Shown: positions 12,402 to 25,350, counted from the first letter of the stretch. The stretch: 64,000 bases of DNA from Aplectana chamaeleonis (GCA_029168955.1 JAPDOI010000121.1:372001-436000), one strand, 5' to 3'. Translations and numbers: made by a program. The notes: generated from the letters alone by a model not told the origin.

Positions 12402-14298
12402 CAATCCTCGTTCCCATCTGAGCTCAGATAAATCCAAGTTCATACTTCACAGCGGCGGTGAACGCGACTTGCAAAGTTGCAGCGACAGAACACACTACCC
12501 ACTCATACTTCCAGGTAAGAATGTTACCCTTCCACTTTGACTCACAAACACAAGTTCCGTCTATAGATGAGCTGCTTTCCAGGTGAGGCTTCATAGCCTA
12601 ATTGAGCTGCTCGCATATGCATACACATAGGGCTTCCCATGTGGTACCATGAGCCTTTTATTACTAGTGAGCAATGCAAGAGAAAAACACTAAAGCTAAG
12701 AAGAAGCCATAACAAAAAATTATTATACTCAATTTCTAGCAGGTGTACTAAATGCACAAAATCAGTATAAGTGAAACCTGGATGAGCACAGGTCTCGCAT
12801 TTGATAGAGAAAAGCAGGTAAGGGCAATCAGCATCGGCTAATATCCTTTGATGAAAACTTATTACATGTAGAGCCATAAAGTAAGTAAAAAAAACAACTG
12901 ATTAAGTAAGTACATTCATCAAGGAAAATGAATGAATAAATAAACGTATTCACTCATTTTTGACTGCGTGAACCACCGTTGATACTTGCTGTGGGACCCA
13001 CTTCGGAGCACGTTTCCCACAGCTGGGACACACTTTTCAAAAATTCAATTTATCGCCACAAGAAAGAATGTGTGAGCATTCATATGATCAATGTAAATAT
13101 TGACGTTCCTTAAATTGACGAAGCCCGTTATCCTTATTCTACTTTAGCACCGATTTTGAACCTTTGCAAAAATATAATAGTTTGGAACGAAGTCAAAAAG
13201 GTCACAAGAAGAATTTTCATTGGGCTTATTATTGCCTCTTTATCGCCTATCTTCTATTTCCATATTTTGGATTTTTTTCATAAGAACTCCCCTAGGCGAA
13301 CCTTTCTGAAGCAGTGTTGGTGAAGTAGTACACTAAATTGGCCAAGTCGCGTGACTTTAGGCTGTAGTTTCTCTTGTAAGTAAGAGCTATGGAAGCAAAA
13401 ACTCGATACTATATTCATACCCATCATTCATAATTGGTACTGTTCGTATCGGAGTAAGTTTCTGGTCCGCAGTTGCAGACAACCGTCGTTGCACCCCACA
13501 TTTCGAAAATAATCGTGCTGGGACAGCAGTTACTCATGCCGGGAACTCGTGGTCCCACCACGAATATTCTTGCATTGCGTAATAGTTTTTATTCGCAGCT
13601 GATGGCTTCAACTTCGTTCCGATTTGAACTGTAGCTACGAGAAAGTATAGAGGCTACCCTACTGCAATAACGTTATAACCGCTGCTGCCCATCCTGATGA
13701 GCCTGAGAACATGACTTTTCATTAAACTACTTTCTATTACGTTTGTGCGTAGTATCGCACATAATTTTTTTCCTTTTAAAGCGGGGTTTTTCAGAACACA
13801 AAGCGCTGCCTAACCATTGCTAGTCAACGAGTTGTCCAATCGCAGTTGTCCAACCCTGTGTGATTTTGATGGTTGTTCAAAAGTTTACTTCATTCGTTTT
13901 TCTCATTGTGAGAAGATTCTTTGTTTTGTTCATTTTGTTCACAATAACCACATGCGCTCGTAGCTATAAATTTGTTAGAAATCCAATTATTTTCACAGTA
14001 AAACACCATACACCCAGTCACAGCCCTGAGGCGCGGACTTCGTATATGACGGCTCGCACCCTCGTTCATCGTAGCAACATAGTTCGGCATTATAACACAC
14101 TATGAGATGATTCCTTGTGTAGAAGTCACATTGGTGTGTCTTTGGATGCGACGAAGACTCATGGATTACACGTTATAATGCGTCCACGAGTGAAGTGCTA
14201 AAAACGCCTATAACTCCTTTCAGAGAAACGATTCGCAGCTCGCATGTGAAAATTCGAATTCTACGTCGAAAATGGATTCTATCAACGCTTATTTCATT
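12402..14298. other. anonymous DNA
   Basis: No supported gene. A block near 12985-13045 (GGGACACACTTTTCAAAAA) is related to one near 850 (GGGACAAGCTTTTCAAAAA), indicating a dispersed repeat. The 111-residue minus frame at 12542-12877 has no family signature that I recognise. Confidence 0.35.
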
Positions 14299-14758
14299 TG
14301 GAATGGCCACAGAATGCAATGATCCTTCCTGTAAGTGTGCTGAGGCATGCCAAAAAAAGAGCTGTCAGAGGAAAACGCACAGGAAGCCCGCACCAAGCAG
14401 TTATACACGCCGCGGCACTGTATACTGTATCCTTGCGGGACCTACCCCGTTGGAAGTTTGCCAATTTCCATCAGCTGATTATTTTTCAGATGTAAGCGTT
14501 AAATACCACCAAAGCGACATAACGAGAACTGCTATGACAGCAGCAATAGATTTCTAGTGACCTTTTGCTATAAACAAGTGTTGGAAGCGTGAAATATGGA
14601 TAAAATGCAATTGAAACGCCCGGGAATTTTAGGTCCACAATATTGCGTCAAAGGCGCCTAAGACGCAACATTGCAGACGAGTCCCTGATCCACGCGGCAA
14701 GCGTCGGCAATGTCATCGCGGAACGTTTTCATTCCGCTGGTGTACTATACCTACGGCC
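14299..14758 (+). mobile_element. dispersed repeat E, copy 1
   Basis: This stretch matches, in the opposite orientation, the element at 55400-56082. Shared text includes CAGTTATACACGCCGCGGCA, TTTCCATCAGCTGATTATTT and GACGAGTCCCTGATCCACGC. In both copies one frame keeps the peptide APSSYTRRGTVYCILAGPT followed by CQFPSADYF, so a once-coding region is possible. The left terminal repeat is not recognisable here. Confidence 0.65.
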
Positions 14759-14985
14759 TAAGCTTGTTTCCGACTTTTCGAGAAACAAATGTGGTAGCCC
14801 TCAGGAGCAGACTAGCGTTAGAAAAAAATGAATCCAAACGTCTTCGCAGAGGAGAAAAACGGATTTGCTGATTATAACACTGGTCAGGGTCTGGACTGTG
14901 TCTCTAGAATGAATCGCCATCAATCCTCTGAATTAGAGCTCGTTAATTTTGCAGCTAGTCATTGCAATGTGGGGCTTTGTGAGCT

Positions 14986-15481
14986 TGAAAGGCAGTGTTT
15001 GAGATGAAAAATAAGTTCCAATTTTAACTAGGAATGGGTAGTGGAGAGGCACACTGTAACGTTAACGTCGAAAGAACGCATGAAAACGACCTAGAAAGAG
15101 CCCCAAAAGAGCGCGAAGTTGACACTTTGTGCGCAAGGCAAACCTTAAAAGCGCAATGCCCGCCCACTGGCGTGAACGAATGAAAGCTTGGATTCGTGAG
15201 ATGAGCTATGGTTTTTGATCAATAGCCCCGTTCTTCCCTTCACTCTCAACTTCTCTCTTTACTCAGGTCAGCTCGCATGCATCGGTTGCAAGAGGCGGAA
15301 GTTAGAAGCCTCGGACAGCTCGCCCACCATGCTTCTCTAGCTCAATTTTCGAGGGACCATAACTCCGTTTTTAGGAGGTCTTTTGCGATTTCAATGACAT
15401 CATTGAAATCAGCATGGGACCGCTTTCAAGATAGGCGGAAAAACAGAAAAACGACTGCCATCGTGAACACTGCCTTTGAAA
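14986..15481. mobile_element. family A element
   Basis: Ends GAAAGGCAGTGTTTGAGAT and ATCGTGAACACTGCCTTTGA. The internal text is closest to the copy at 25756 (CTAGGAATGGGTAGTGGAG and AGAGCCCCAAAAGAGC). About 495 bp, non-coding. Confidence 0.75.
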
Positions 15482-17657
15482 AAGAGAGATAACCTCGGAA
15501 ACACCGTTTTATTGAAGGCATCGTGCGCGCTGCAAACCTCTTTGAATTTTTTTGTGTGCAATCAAACAAATCGAGTTAGCTGACATCACCAACGAAACTT
15601 GAAATTCTGAAATTAAGATCACCTGAAATCTGCTGTGATGTTGATCACCTAACAGTTCTGAAATGATCATTTTCATCGAATGTTGATGCTGCCGTCAAAC
15701 GACATGGAAAAATGTTATGGTACGAACTATGTACACATGCAGGAAAACACCCAAAATAGCAATGACCAGGTCTCCACCGCAGAAAAACTTCGAGAAGGAT
15801 TTTAGTGCGAACTTCATAACCATTTTAACATTGTATTCAAACTGGTATTTCTTTACAGATGAATGTTTTTTCAAGTACTCTTCTGACATTTTAGTTCAGT
15901 AGATATGTCAAACTATACAAAAACATGAAAAGATAGCATATGGTTTCCTGCACATACGACGCCTTGAGAGATTGATTGCGAGGATGAGTAGCCAACTTTT
16001 ATTCATTTTGATACAGTTTGGAATGCATCAAATCAGAGCGAGATACGTAAGAAATCCACCTACGCGCAATTTATTTTTCTCCGTAAGCAATTGCTTTTCA
16101 AAATGGAAGCCAAAATTAGGTCATAAATAACAAATCTGAATATATTTCTCACATCTTACTGCATACAAAGAACGTTTGTTCAACTTCCTCTGTCGGTGCC
16201 AGTCCGAAAAACCCTGAGAAAAGTTCATTTTTCAATGGCTAAGTGGCTCTTTTCTGGGTGCATGCGTGCTCATTGAGAGTGCGAACTTTGCAATAGGCTT
16301 CTGGAGGGGGTGTGATTGTTGTACGTGACCATAGAGCAGATGCCCACGCAAACAAGGGGCTGCAGTGACTACTCAAGTTCATTTGCTGGTTATCAGCAGC
16401 ACGTGCTGCTCTTACGTTCCGGGTTCCAATCCCTCCTACTTCGCAGCACGTGCTGCTAATAATGAGGTCAATTGTAGGTTCGAATGATCAATGGAGTCCA
16501 TTCTTTCGTTTTCTACTACAACTTTCATTTTCATCAAAAACACAAATGAGAAGGGGAGCTGGTCTGCCCCCCCCCCCTTATGAAGGGCTACCTCGTCAGG
16601 AGCCAGGTGCGATCCTACTTACGGTCCGCAGAGAAGGCCAACCCTACCAAAGTCCTTCAACAAGGGAATCATTCTATCCACGATTTGCATTGAAGAGGGT
16701 GTAGCATCCAGAAATAGACCATAGGTCATATTCCAAGACTTGTCACTTGCTCTATATATACGGCATGGGTCCGGTAGAGACTTTGCGTTCACTGTTTCAG
16801 GTTGGCGCAAACTCGGTGGCTTACGCTATAACATAGGTGCACCGAGCTTGCGCCAACCTCCAATGAGGAGCGCAAAGTCTCTCCAGGATCCACGCCGATG
16901 TTACATGAGAAGACTACATAGACTGGTTCATTTCGAGTAAGCTCCTGCTTTCGATTATCACACCGCAGAGCGGTGGCTTCTTTGTTGGAACCTCTTTATC
17001 ACTGGTTATATTTTACCGAAGCCCACCGCTCCACTATTGGTGATAATCGAAATCGACAGGTCACTCGAGATTTTCCAGAGTCTATGTTTCCCGTGATCTC
17101 CTGGTCATTTGTATCACAATAGAAAGACGTGCTGCTAGGCTTTCTCACGACAAAAAAAGTTATAACGGTGTTCAACCCGACTATCAGTTGTGGCCGTTGA
17201 TGATGGCGAATTGAATTTTTCCCGTTAAGTTCCATAACTCGGTGACCAATGAACTCTCACCCTCAGTTATATTGCGTATGTAGAGGAAACCCTAGAAAAT
17301 ACACCGGAAGCACTTTAAAAGAGACTCCTAAAATTTGTGAGCTCCACCTGTTCTTCATGAGATGAAACCCCAAAATGGTAAACAGGGTAAAGAAATCGAC
17401 CGGTAGTCGAAAGAGAAAGTGTGGTGGTCTAAGATGTGGGCCGGTACCAAAGCAATGAAACACTCTCCTGATTGCTTTGTCAGCTTGCAAAGTGAAAGAA
17501 GCAGCCGAAATGGGTTCATCGGTGTACGTTGTGAGGCAAGTATTGCAGTATTGGCAGGTTTAGTGGGCGATTTCAACTGCGCAGCTCTGATCTAAGAGCT
17601 GATGTCACAGTTCGATCCCATTTCACTTTTCTGACTCTCGAGGTCAAAAACGTTTCT
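15482..17657. other. anonymous DNA with two local inverted repeats
   Basis: No supported gene. At 16768-16888 GAGACTTTGCG and GGTTGGCGCAA...ACTCGGTG pair with CACCGAGCTTGCGCCAACC and CGCAAAGTCTC. At 16946-17055 CTTTCGATTATCACACCG..GAGCGGTGGC pairs with GCCCACCGCTC...GGTGATAATCGAAA. Both look like small foldback MITEs. Two short palindromes at 16395 and 16443 are listed separately. Confidence 0.5.
16395..16456. repeat. twin palindromes AGCAGCACGTGCTGCT
   Basis: AGCAGCACGTGCTGCT at 16395-16410 is a perfect 16-bp palindrome, and its 14-bp core recurs at 16443-16456. Each contains CACGTG, an E-box core, but with no gene nearby I cannot assign a regulatory role. Confidence 0.5.
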
Positions 17658-18741
17658 ACTAACAAGGGAAACACTATTAGTCATAATAACCGTTCTGAAT
17701 GAAATGTACTTTACTAGAACCATTTTCGGACAGAAAGTCCGAATATGACCATCGGAGCTGCCTAGACCCACATTGAAAAAAGTTATAGGCGTTTCTTCTC
17801 TGATTTTCGTACCTATTGTACCATTCAAAAAGCGCATTATTTTCACGAAAATCCGGAAACGGATCACATAATCGTGTTCGGCGCCCAAAACTACACCCTA
17901 GGCAAAGTTTGGGTGAGGGAACATTTTCCAAACACTGCGCAGACTGAGAACGTTTTAGACTTGTGCGGATTTCGGTTGGACTTTTATTTATACCAATTAG
18001 AGGGCTCTCGGAGAGTTTTAGAAAAATTTTCCAGATTTGGCTTGAAATTCGCCCTGGAGCGTTATTTGGGGTGCTCATCAAGAATCTGAAGTCCATTTGT
18101 CGTTTTTCCAAAGTTTTCGACTAAATTTGTTCAGAGCTTCCCACCGGCAGAAAAAAATGAGGGCAAAATCGACTTATTGCGATTTCCGAAATGTGGCGAC
18201 AGATGTAGCTCAAATCGTTCTTCTGGGAGTTATTCGGAGGGCTGAACACGAATCTGATGTCAGTTTATCGATTTTTGACAGCTTACGGTAGATTACGGTG
18301 GGTATACGGTAGTTTGGTCAAAGACTCAGACTTGCCCCAAAGTTTCTATGTGGAGGTTATTTGGGGGTGCTAAATACGAATCCGATGTCTATTTGTCGAT
18401 TCTCGAATTATTAAGGTAGGTTTTGCCTCCTTAATGGCATGTTACCTACCGTAATCTACAGTAAACCCTAAAATTTCGACAAGCGAATCCCAGATTCGTG
18501 TTCAGCACCCAGATTACCCTACATACATGTTTTGAGCAAAATCCGGGAAAAAATTAAAAACACCCTGGAAATTCCATACTCTTACCTTGCCGCGAAGCTT
18601 GAAAAACGCTCATAACTTCTTTCAGAGTGGGTCTAGGCAGCTGCGATGGGCATATTTAGACTTTTCGTCCTAAAATGGTTCTAGAAAAGTACATTTCATT
18701 TGGAATGGTTACTATGACTTATAGTGGTTCTCTTGTAAGCC
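17658..18741. repeat. mosaic inverted/direct repeat cluster
   Basis: The outer arms are inverted: CTAACAAGGG, AGAACCATTTT and GCTGCCTAGACCCAC on the left match GTGGGTCTAGGCAGCTG, AAAATGGTTCT and CTTGTAAG on the right. Inside, a unit with GGTGCT..ACACGAATC.GATGTC recurs in both orientations at about 17865, 18055, 18233, 18360 and 18490, and again outside at 18755, 18870 and 19000. TTACGGTAG/CTACCGTAA hexamer-like blocks are interspersed. No coding region is visible. Confidence 0.65.
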
Positions 18742-20584
18742 TATGGGGGGTTATTTTGCTGAGCACGAATCTGACACCCGCGTACAGTCTCACCAAAGAT
18801 TACGGTGGGCTACTTTAGGCGAATGACAAAAAGTCTTCCATAACCTATTCTATTTTTCCCAACAACTGGAAACGGATGTGAGATTCTGTCCAGCACCTCC
18901 AATAACCCCCCCCCCTAGCAAAGCTTGACAAAATCCTGGGAATTGACCGTCTAAAAGCATGCCTAGCGTTAACTACCGTAATCTTCCGTAAAACCGGAAG
19001 CGGATGCCAGATTAGTGTTGAGAACTCCTCACAAGCCCCTGGGCCATGTTTAGGCGGAATTTTTTCCACCTCTGAAGTCGAAAGAATTGAATATTGCTCA
19101 AGGCTAGTGGTTTCCCAGATTGCCAGCGGAGCAAACTAGGGTAAATCTAACCAGTTCACTGTCGCTTTTGTCTTTTTGACACGTTCGTAGCCTGACTATA
19201 ACTCTTAGCAGGTTCAACCCATAAGTTCACGACGTTGGATTTCTGATAGCCCACTGAAACTTGTATTCTAGTCAATATTCCTGTAATCTGTTCCTTTTTG
19301 AGGTTTTGATCGTAATCCAATCGTCCGTGAAAGCATGTAAAGAATGGTCATATTTCACGATTATGCTGTCGATAGCCTCGAATCGAGAAATCTCAGATTT
19401 CCTCAAGGGCACTACGAAATGTTATGAAAAGTCAACAAAATATTTCTAAGAGGACGTTTCCAAAAAATATGCAAGCAGACAATAAAAGATGGTAAACGAG
19501 TATACTCGAAAAACGAGTTACTTTCAAAGCAAATGAGTGCATGTAGAGGTAACCTTGATAAAAAAAGTTCATAAAATCCCCACAAACTTCTACCGACCGA
19601 GCTCCTGATTCGGATATGCGTTCCGGTTGTAGTAAGGTCCGTTGGAGATGATTTTTCGAACATCGTCGACCGGATCAGGGGATATGTGAGCTGACGAGAA
19701 TGTATGCCGGAGTAGTAAAAACCAAAATAGTGTAGAAATAGTTGAATAAATCATTTTAGTACTTTAAGAATGTCGACGAGGGTGCGTCGTCGTGGGAATG
19801 GCAAACGGATGGGGGCGTGGTCAAAGGATTGAAGGAGGCGGGAGATGAAAGGGGTGGATGAGGAGACAAAGTCTTATCGGGTTGTCTTTTCACATCCTTA
19901 AAATTGAGAGTTAATGCTAAGAAGGCTGTGAACTAGAGATCTGGAAAGGGCAGCAGGGTGGGCAAAACGCGAGTGGAACGCGTTAGGCTGGAAAAATCGT
20001 AATTGGAGCTTATTTACAATTCGGGAAACATCAGCTGAGACCCAAAGTCATCTGTTTTTATTGTGGTAAAAATGTCTGGCTGGGCGGCAGATAAACCGAG
20101 AGCATTCCATGCAGGCGACCTTACTGTGAGATCACGAAGGAAGACAGCTTACTTCGAATACATTTGAGTCCAATTACACTTTTAGTGATCTGAACATTCG
20201 ATGTTAAATGCCGATTGAATGAAAGGTTCGAACATCAAATTTCAGAGCACCTCTAATGAATGAATAATTCACATAACCAGTTTTATAAATTTCGTCAGAC
20301 AGGAGAAGCGTTTATGGCGGTTAACGCATCTGGAAAAACGACTTCTATGGTCAGTATCTATAGGGCCTGTATTGCACCTAACAATTGGAGTGATCACGAT
20401 TGCGTGCGGACACAAATGGAGAACTCTCATCCTCCATAAGAATGCCGAATCTCTCGAGGAAGAGATGAAAAGTTGTGTATATTTGTCTTCACACATCTCC
20501 ACTTGTCTACGTTTTGAACAAGGTTCATCTGTTTCTGAGGAATTCCGCTGGGTATCAAAAGATTCAGGAGGCGGATCGCGCTGC
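18742..20584. other. anonymous DNA
   Basis: The first 330 bp are further diverged copies of the motif of the preceding repeat cluster. From 19070 to 20584 I see no gene, RNA or clear repeat. Open frames are shorter than 115 residues and lack domain signatures. Confidence 0.4.
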
Positions 20585-21076
20585 TTAAAGGCACAGGACA
20601 CCCAGAAAATTATTTTTTAGGTTTTTTCCTTATCTTGGAGAGGGTCACACTCTGATCACAACAGTGTTTCTGAAATCTTCCAAGACCTCCAACGAACGGA
20701 GATATGGCTCCTTGAAAATGCCAGTATTTTTAAGGCAAAAATTTGGTGGACTAGTTGTCTCAGGCTTGTGTTTCTCTTGATTAGCAGTCGCGGCACGAGA
20801 GAAAAACAGGATGAGGAGATAGATCCGAAAGGGAGTGAAGAACGACGACTCGGTTGAAAATCATTCGTCCATGAAGCCGCTATTGAGATCGGAAATCGGG
20901 AAGGGGGCCGGGCCTGTGGTGGTGGGTGGAGGGGCCGGGCCCGTGGTGGTCGCTTATATCTCGCTTGTTCGGAGGAACTGAGATCTCGCATTTGCCACGG
21001 ATTATACAGAAAGGGTCTTCTACACAATTACACGCAAATCTCAAAATTCATATATGAGGGTGTACTGCGCCTTTAA
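20585..21076. mobile_element. family B element (GGACACCC variant)
   Basis: Ends TTAAAGGCACAGGACACCCA and GGGTGTACTGCGCCTTTAA. It shares its interior with 40121-40599, for example TTATATCTCGCTTGTT versus TTATAGCTCGCTTATT and CTTCTACACAATTAC. About 490 bp, non-coding; the 123-residue minus frame inside is a by-product. Confidence 0.75.
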
Positions 21077-21739
21077 TGCCGCTTTCTGGGAAGACGAGCT
21101 CTGCGACCGAAACGCGATCATTCTAAAACACCGAGTTCTTGTCGAAAATCTGGAGCTTGGAGGTTTTAGCGGTCTTTTATAACCACGCCATTGAAAAAGA
21201 AAAAAATACTCAGCTTAATCTCCAGAGTAGATCTCGTTGTCGAAAACTGCTGAGCCGCGGATATGAAGCAGATGGTTGTGCGGTCAGAAAGGTGCTTCTT
21301 TAATAGATCGGAATGATATACGGAAGTACCATATTTTTTGAGGACTCTTTCTTCCTGACCTGAGAACACCCGCAAAGAGCGTTCCTAGCGGTCGACTTTA
21401 GATTTCTCCTTAGTTTGGTCGTGACATTTCAAACTGCTAATTTGTAATCAGTTTCAGCGCTGCTGTTCAACAATCAGCATTCAATTCACTGATTTCATCA
21501 AAATCATTCCAGTGGGAAGAAACCTAGAGCTCTTTGTGTTGTAACAAGAATCAAAGATTTTGTTGAAGCATTGTAATCAAAAGGCTTGCGAATTAGGAGC
21601 ACACAGGTTGATTGACTCAATGCCAGCGCGGCACGCGTGCGCGTATCGCGCAAATGAAGCTGCGGAGAGTATGGATATTGCAGCGGCGATGCAATGGCGG
21701 AGCGAATCAAAGGCAGTTCACACATTGTACTTACTGTAC

Positions 21740-21962
21740 CGTCTACAAACGTCGCCGACGGTGGGAATGGCCCAGCACCCTTGTTTTGGAGGACGGCGAA
21801 TAGAGGGGCGAAGAAATACAGGATTGGGCTAACTTCCTACTCGTGTAGCGGCATTGTGGGTAGTTTTAGACGCTTCAAATTGCGTAGGCGTTGTGTTCTG
21901 AGCCATATCATTCTACTTCCGTTGTTATATCAACCACGTTGATGAGCGTGTCTGCCGCGTTT
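21740..21962. mobile_element. family C element, right half
   Basis: The text from CGACGGTGGGAATGGCCCAG to CGTGTCTGCCGCGTTTAA matches the right half of the family C copy at 33284-33753, including GTAGCGGCATTGTGGGT and CATTCTACTTCCG. The left half is missing. Confidence 0.6.
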
Positions 21963-22139
21963 AAAATGAGCATTAGCTTTGCCAACTAACAATAAGTAAG
22001 ATCTGTAAGCGCGTTCACCATCACCGTAGCAGAGGACAGTGCTGCAATTAATTACTATGAAACGGAATGGAATTGATGATGGATTAGTAATGAAAACGAT
22101 GGAAAAGCGGTTACTGGGCCAGTAGCAATCCCCGGTTGT

Positions 22140-22340
22140 GGTGACTTTAAATAGGCAGCCAACCTGAGGTTGGTGACGCCTAGATGCCTCCTATGGTTGA
22201 CACCCTGGAACGAGATTTATCTCGAAGGGTGGTGTTGAATGCAAAACTCCCAATCGTAGGAGCGTTTGAACCAACACAGCACGAGCCTAGGCGACGGATG
22301 CCCATTACAGCGCCTTAGACCACTAGGCCACACGTACACA
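22140..22340 (-). ncRNA. tRNA-derived SINE (Pol III A and B boxes)
   Basis: Read on the minus strand, TGGCCTAGTGG (22320-22330) is a perfect A box and continues TCTAAGGCGC as in a type-II tRNA. GGTTCAAACGC (22262-22272) matches the B box at all but one position. The box spacing is tRNA-like. The T stem and acceptor do not pair, so this is not a functional tRNA. A roughly 110-bp tail with a CCAACCTCAGGTTGG hairpin follows to about 22140. I infer a tRNA-derived retroposon or tRNA pseudogene. Confidence 0.5.
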
Positions 22341-22628
22341 TATGAGTGGACGTTTCATGTTTTTCTACATACACTCCCTCCACAGTTCTTCGTATCCATT
22401 GCAACTTTGATCGAGGTAGTGGTCGTAAATATGGGTTTCGAGAACGTGCCCATGTGTACCTTTCAGGTATAACAATTCTTCAGCATTGAATGATGGGATT
22501 CTAGAGTCTTCCAAGAAAATCATCGAACCGACAGAATTTTAGGTTTAGAAAGCGATCTTGAGATTATTTTGTTAGATGGCTATTTATCACCGATATCACG
22601 ATACGCAATGCTTTGAAATTTCATTTTA

Positions 22629-22669
22629 AAAAACACAAGGTTGCAATTTCATTGCAACCTTGTGTTTTC
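22629..22669. repeat. perfect hairpin with 18-bp arms and a 3- to 5-nt loop
   Basis: ACACAAGGTTGCAAT and its exact reverse complement ATTGCAACCTTGTGT are separated by three bases, with flanking AAA/TTT extending the stem. It is isolated in gene-free DNA, so a terminator role is not supported. Confidence 0.6.
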
Positions 22670-24201
22670 CTTCGCAAGGTAAACATTTTTCTTCAGTCTG
22701 TTTCATGCTTCCCAGTCCACATAGAAAGTAGTGAAATTGTTCCTAGAGAAGTGAAAGACAATAGCCGCACTCAGATGAACAATTATACAGAGTTTAGTAA
22801 CTAGAACACGCGGATCACGTAAATTTTATGCTTTTTCTCGAGAACGAAACAATTTCGCAGCCATCTTTTTTAGATGGCTATCTTGGCGAATCTGTTTTTA
22901 CCTGCAGTGAGCGACTATTTAAAAAAATCCAAAATTGGTCGAATATGGCCAAAACAACTTCTAGGAAATTGAAATTCAGCTCAGAATTGTAGTAAAGCAT
23001 GTGAAATCTATAAAGGAGGCTCCTTCATGATAGCTGCGTTCAATTCGAAGTGAATCTCTCACCAATCTTTGCCAGGAATCTTCGAATCATCAATTGAACC
23101 TTCGAACGTTTCGCCTGTCTTTCCTTTCAGCTGGCAGCGGAGCTGGATGGCTGCCAGCCGGCAGGTTCAATTATTCCTTGGCCCCCTAAACAGCGAGAAT
23201 GGCCGCCCTGCTGTGATGGGGTGATAAGTGGACAGCGGACTGGTCGGTTCGCAACCGCTCCACTGCCTTCTCTCGGGGCGCACTTTACTCAAAAGGTCGC
23301 CACCATTGGACGTGCACGACCCCATGTCCGCGGTATCGACCAAAATTCTCTTCGCATCGCGCGCTATTTCTCTTTCCTTTGCGGCGGTGAGCGAAGTCAC
23401 CACCCGTTTCTTGCAGTCAGCCACCTCGCAAAAGAACGCTCACTGCTGCCACGTGGCTGACTACAACGGTCATTGACTTGGGCGCCGCCTGTGCAATTCT
23501 ATGCCGGCGTGTTCACATCGATAGCCAATCACTGATTGACACTGTCACCACGCAGTGACAGCCGGTAGCTGCCACCTGCCGAGGGGATTGCTACTGGCCC
23601 TGCTGTCACCGCCGTGGCGGAGCTGGCGTCACGCGTGGTCGTGGGGTCAGGCCACTCGTAATCTGAAAGGTATGGCATATTTTGCCGCTGTCATGAGCAA
23701 AAGGCATGCAATCTAGCACAAGTCGCGGGGGAACCCGCATTGGAGCAACGGCATCGGTCGTGTTAGCAACAGTTATCACGCGCGTCTCTAGCAGCGACAT
23801 GTGGCGAAGGGCTGACATACTGCAAATGTGCCGAAGACCTGTCGCTACCACTGTCGCAGTGCAGCACACTGCGACAGTGACAGGTTTGAAGGGCGGGAGC
23901 GTGCAGAGCGACGCGACCGTGTGTCGCAAAAGTATACCATACCCTAACGCCGCGCCCGCGCGTGGAGCGCTGGCTTTGAATGAAATAGCGATTAATGAAA
24001 TCTAGTCTTGGAGATTAACGAAAAGATTTGTTCCGAACTGTGGATCCTAACTCCAGATATCCTCTAATTGTTTGTCAATGTTACCTTACTTACACAGCCT
24101 AACTGCTGCTTCTGCTCCTTTTATCCAGGGACTCTTCTCGCTTGTTTTCTTCCAAATGCATGCCGTTTCCACGGTGTGCGAAATTGAAGCATGGTTTAGG
24201 G
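22670..24201. other. gene-free DNA with GC-rich inverted repeats
   Basis: A decayed foldback spans roughly 23530-23950: GGTATGGCATATTTTGCCGC near 23669 mirrors GCAAAAGTATACCATACC near 23928. Near its right side CACTGTCGCAGTG (23849-23861) pairs perfectly with 23867-23879 across five bases. No gene is supported. Confidence 0.45.
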
Positions 24202-24811
24202 TTAAAGGCAGTGTTCACGATAGAAATCGTTTTTTTTTGTTTTTCCGCCTATCTTGAAAACAGCTCCATGATTATTCCACTGATGTCTCTGTAATAGTAC
24301 AAGACCTTCTGGAAATGGAGTTATGGTCCCTCAAAGATTGAGCTAAGGAAACATGGTTTACGAGTTTTTCGAGGCTTGTAACTTCCGCCTTTTGCAGCCG
24401 ATGTATGCGAGCTGACCTGAGTAAAGAGAGAAGTTGAGAATGAAGGGAAAAACGGGGCTATTGATCGAAGCCCCGTGTGCCCGAGGCTTGTAACTTCCGT
24501 CTTTTGCAGCCGATGTATGCGAGCTGACCGTCTGAGTCTTGAACCGAGATTGATCGGTGTGTCCGAGGCTTGTAAGTCAGTAAGACCATCGCTCATCTCA
24601 CAATCTCGAACTTCCATTTGTTCACGTCGGTGGGTGTGGAAAGTGCATCTGGGTGTGACGAGCTGACGGGTGTCCAACATTGGGGCCGTAGGGGACCGTT
24701 CCAAGCTCGTTTTTCTTAGTTTTTTCAACAGTAGGATTGCACTAGGCCCCGCAGCAGCCGATCTCCACCAAAAAATCAGACATGGTTTTTATCGTGGACA
24801 CTGCCTCTAAA
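24202..24811. mobile_element. family A element with internal duplication
   Basis: Ends GTTAAAGGCAGTGTTCACGA and TATCGTGGACACTGCCTCTAA. The block CGAGGCTTGTAACTTCCG...GATGTATGCGAGCTGACC occurs twice, near 24370 and 24482, which explains the extra length (about 610 bp against about 490 bp for the family). Confidence 0.75.
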
Positions 24812-25270
24812 CCCTTTGGCGATGTTTATCACAACGAGGGTCAGCCTTGGGTGAAAACAGCAGTGAATTTTCAGGCAGCGCTTCACAATCTTACCGACAG
24901 CGTCCATTAGTTAGCTTCGAGCGTTTGTTAGACATCTCTCAGAGTCCTCTTAGCAAACGCACCACGCTCTTGACGCGCGGAAAGAGCGGTGGACTATGAA
25001 TCTCTTCAGCGTGCGGTGCGCGAGGGACGAGCGGGAAGCAACTCTGAAATCTCCGGTAACACGGCCATCACGGTGGGGGTTGAAATTAGTTCCCATCTGT
25101 GACATACACAGAAAATCCTGGCTTACATTTGCGTATACGTAAGCGTAGGATAATCCTGGAAAAGTTTATGGTGGAGTGCACTGAAATTGAGAAGCAAGTT
25201 GTCATTCGTGAAACCGTCAATGCGATTTCGGCGGCGCCGCTATGACGATGCTGTATTGGTGGGCTTCATT

Positions 25271-25350
25271 GATTTCACTCCCTAGCTACCACCACCGCCT
25301 ACCCGCCGCTGATGCTGGCGGCGGGCCGGTGGCGGCGGTAGCTAGGGAGT
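25271..25350. mobile_element. 80-bp GC-rich hairpin MITE
   Basis: CTCCCTAGCTACC(ACC)ACCGCC..CCCGCCGC is followed by an 8-base loop and then GCGGCGGGCC.GGTGGCGGCGGTAGCTAGGGAG. The arms are about 33 bp with a few mismatches. The sequence stands alone and is non-coding. Confidence 0.65.

Noticed and set aside
16411..16440. GGGTTCCAATCCC, similar to a tRNA B box
   Set aside because: No A box at the right distance and no pairing T stem; it lies between two unrelated palindromes.
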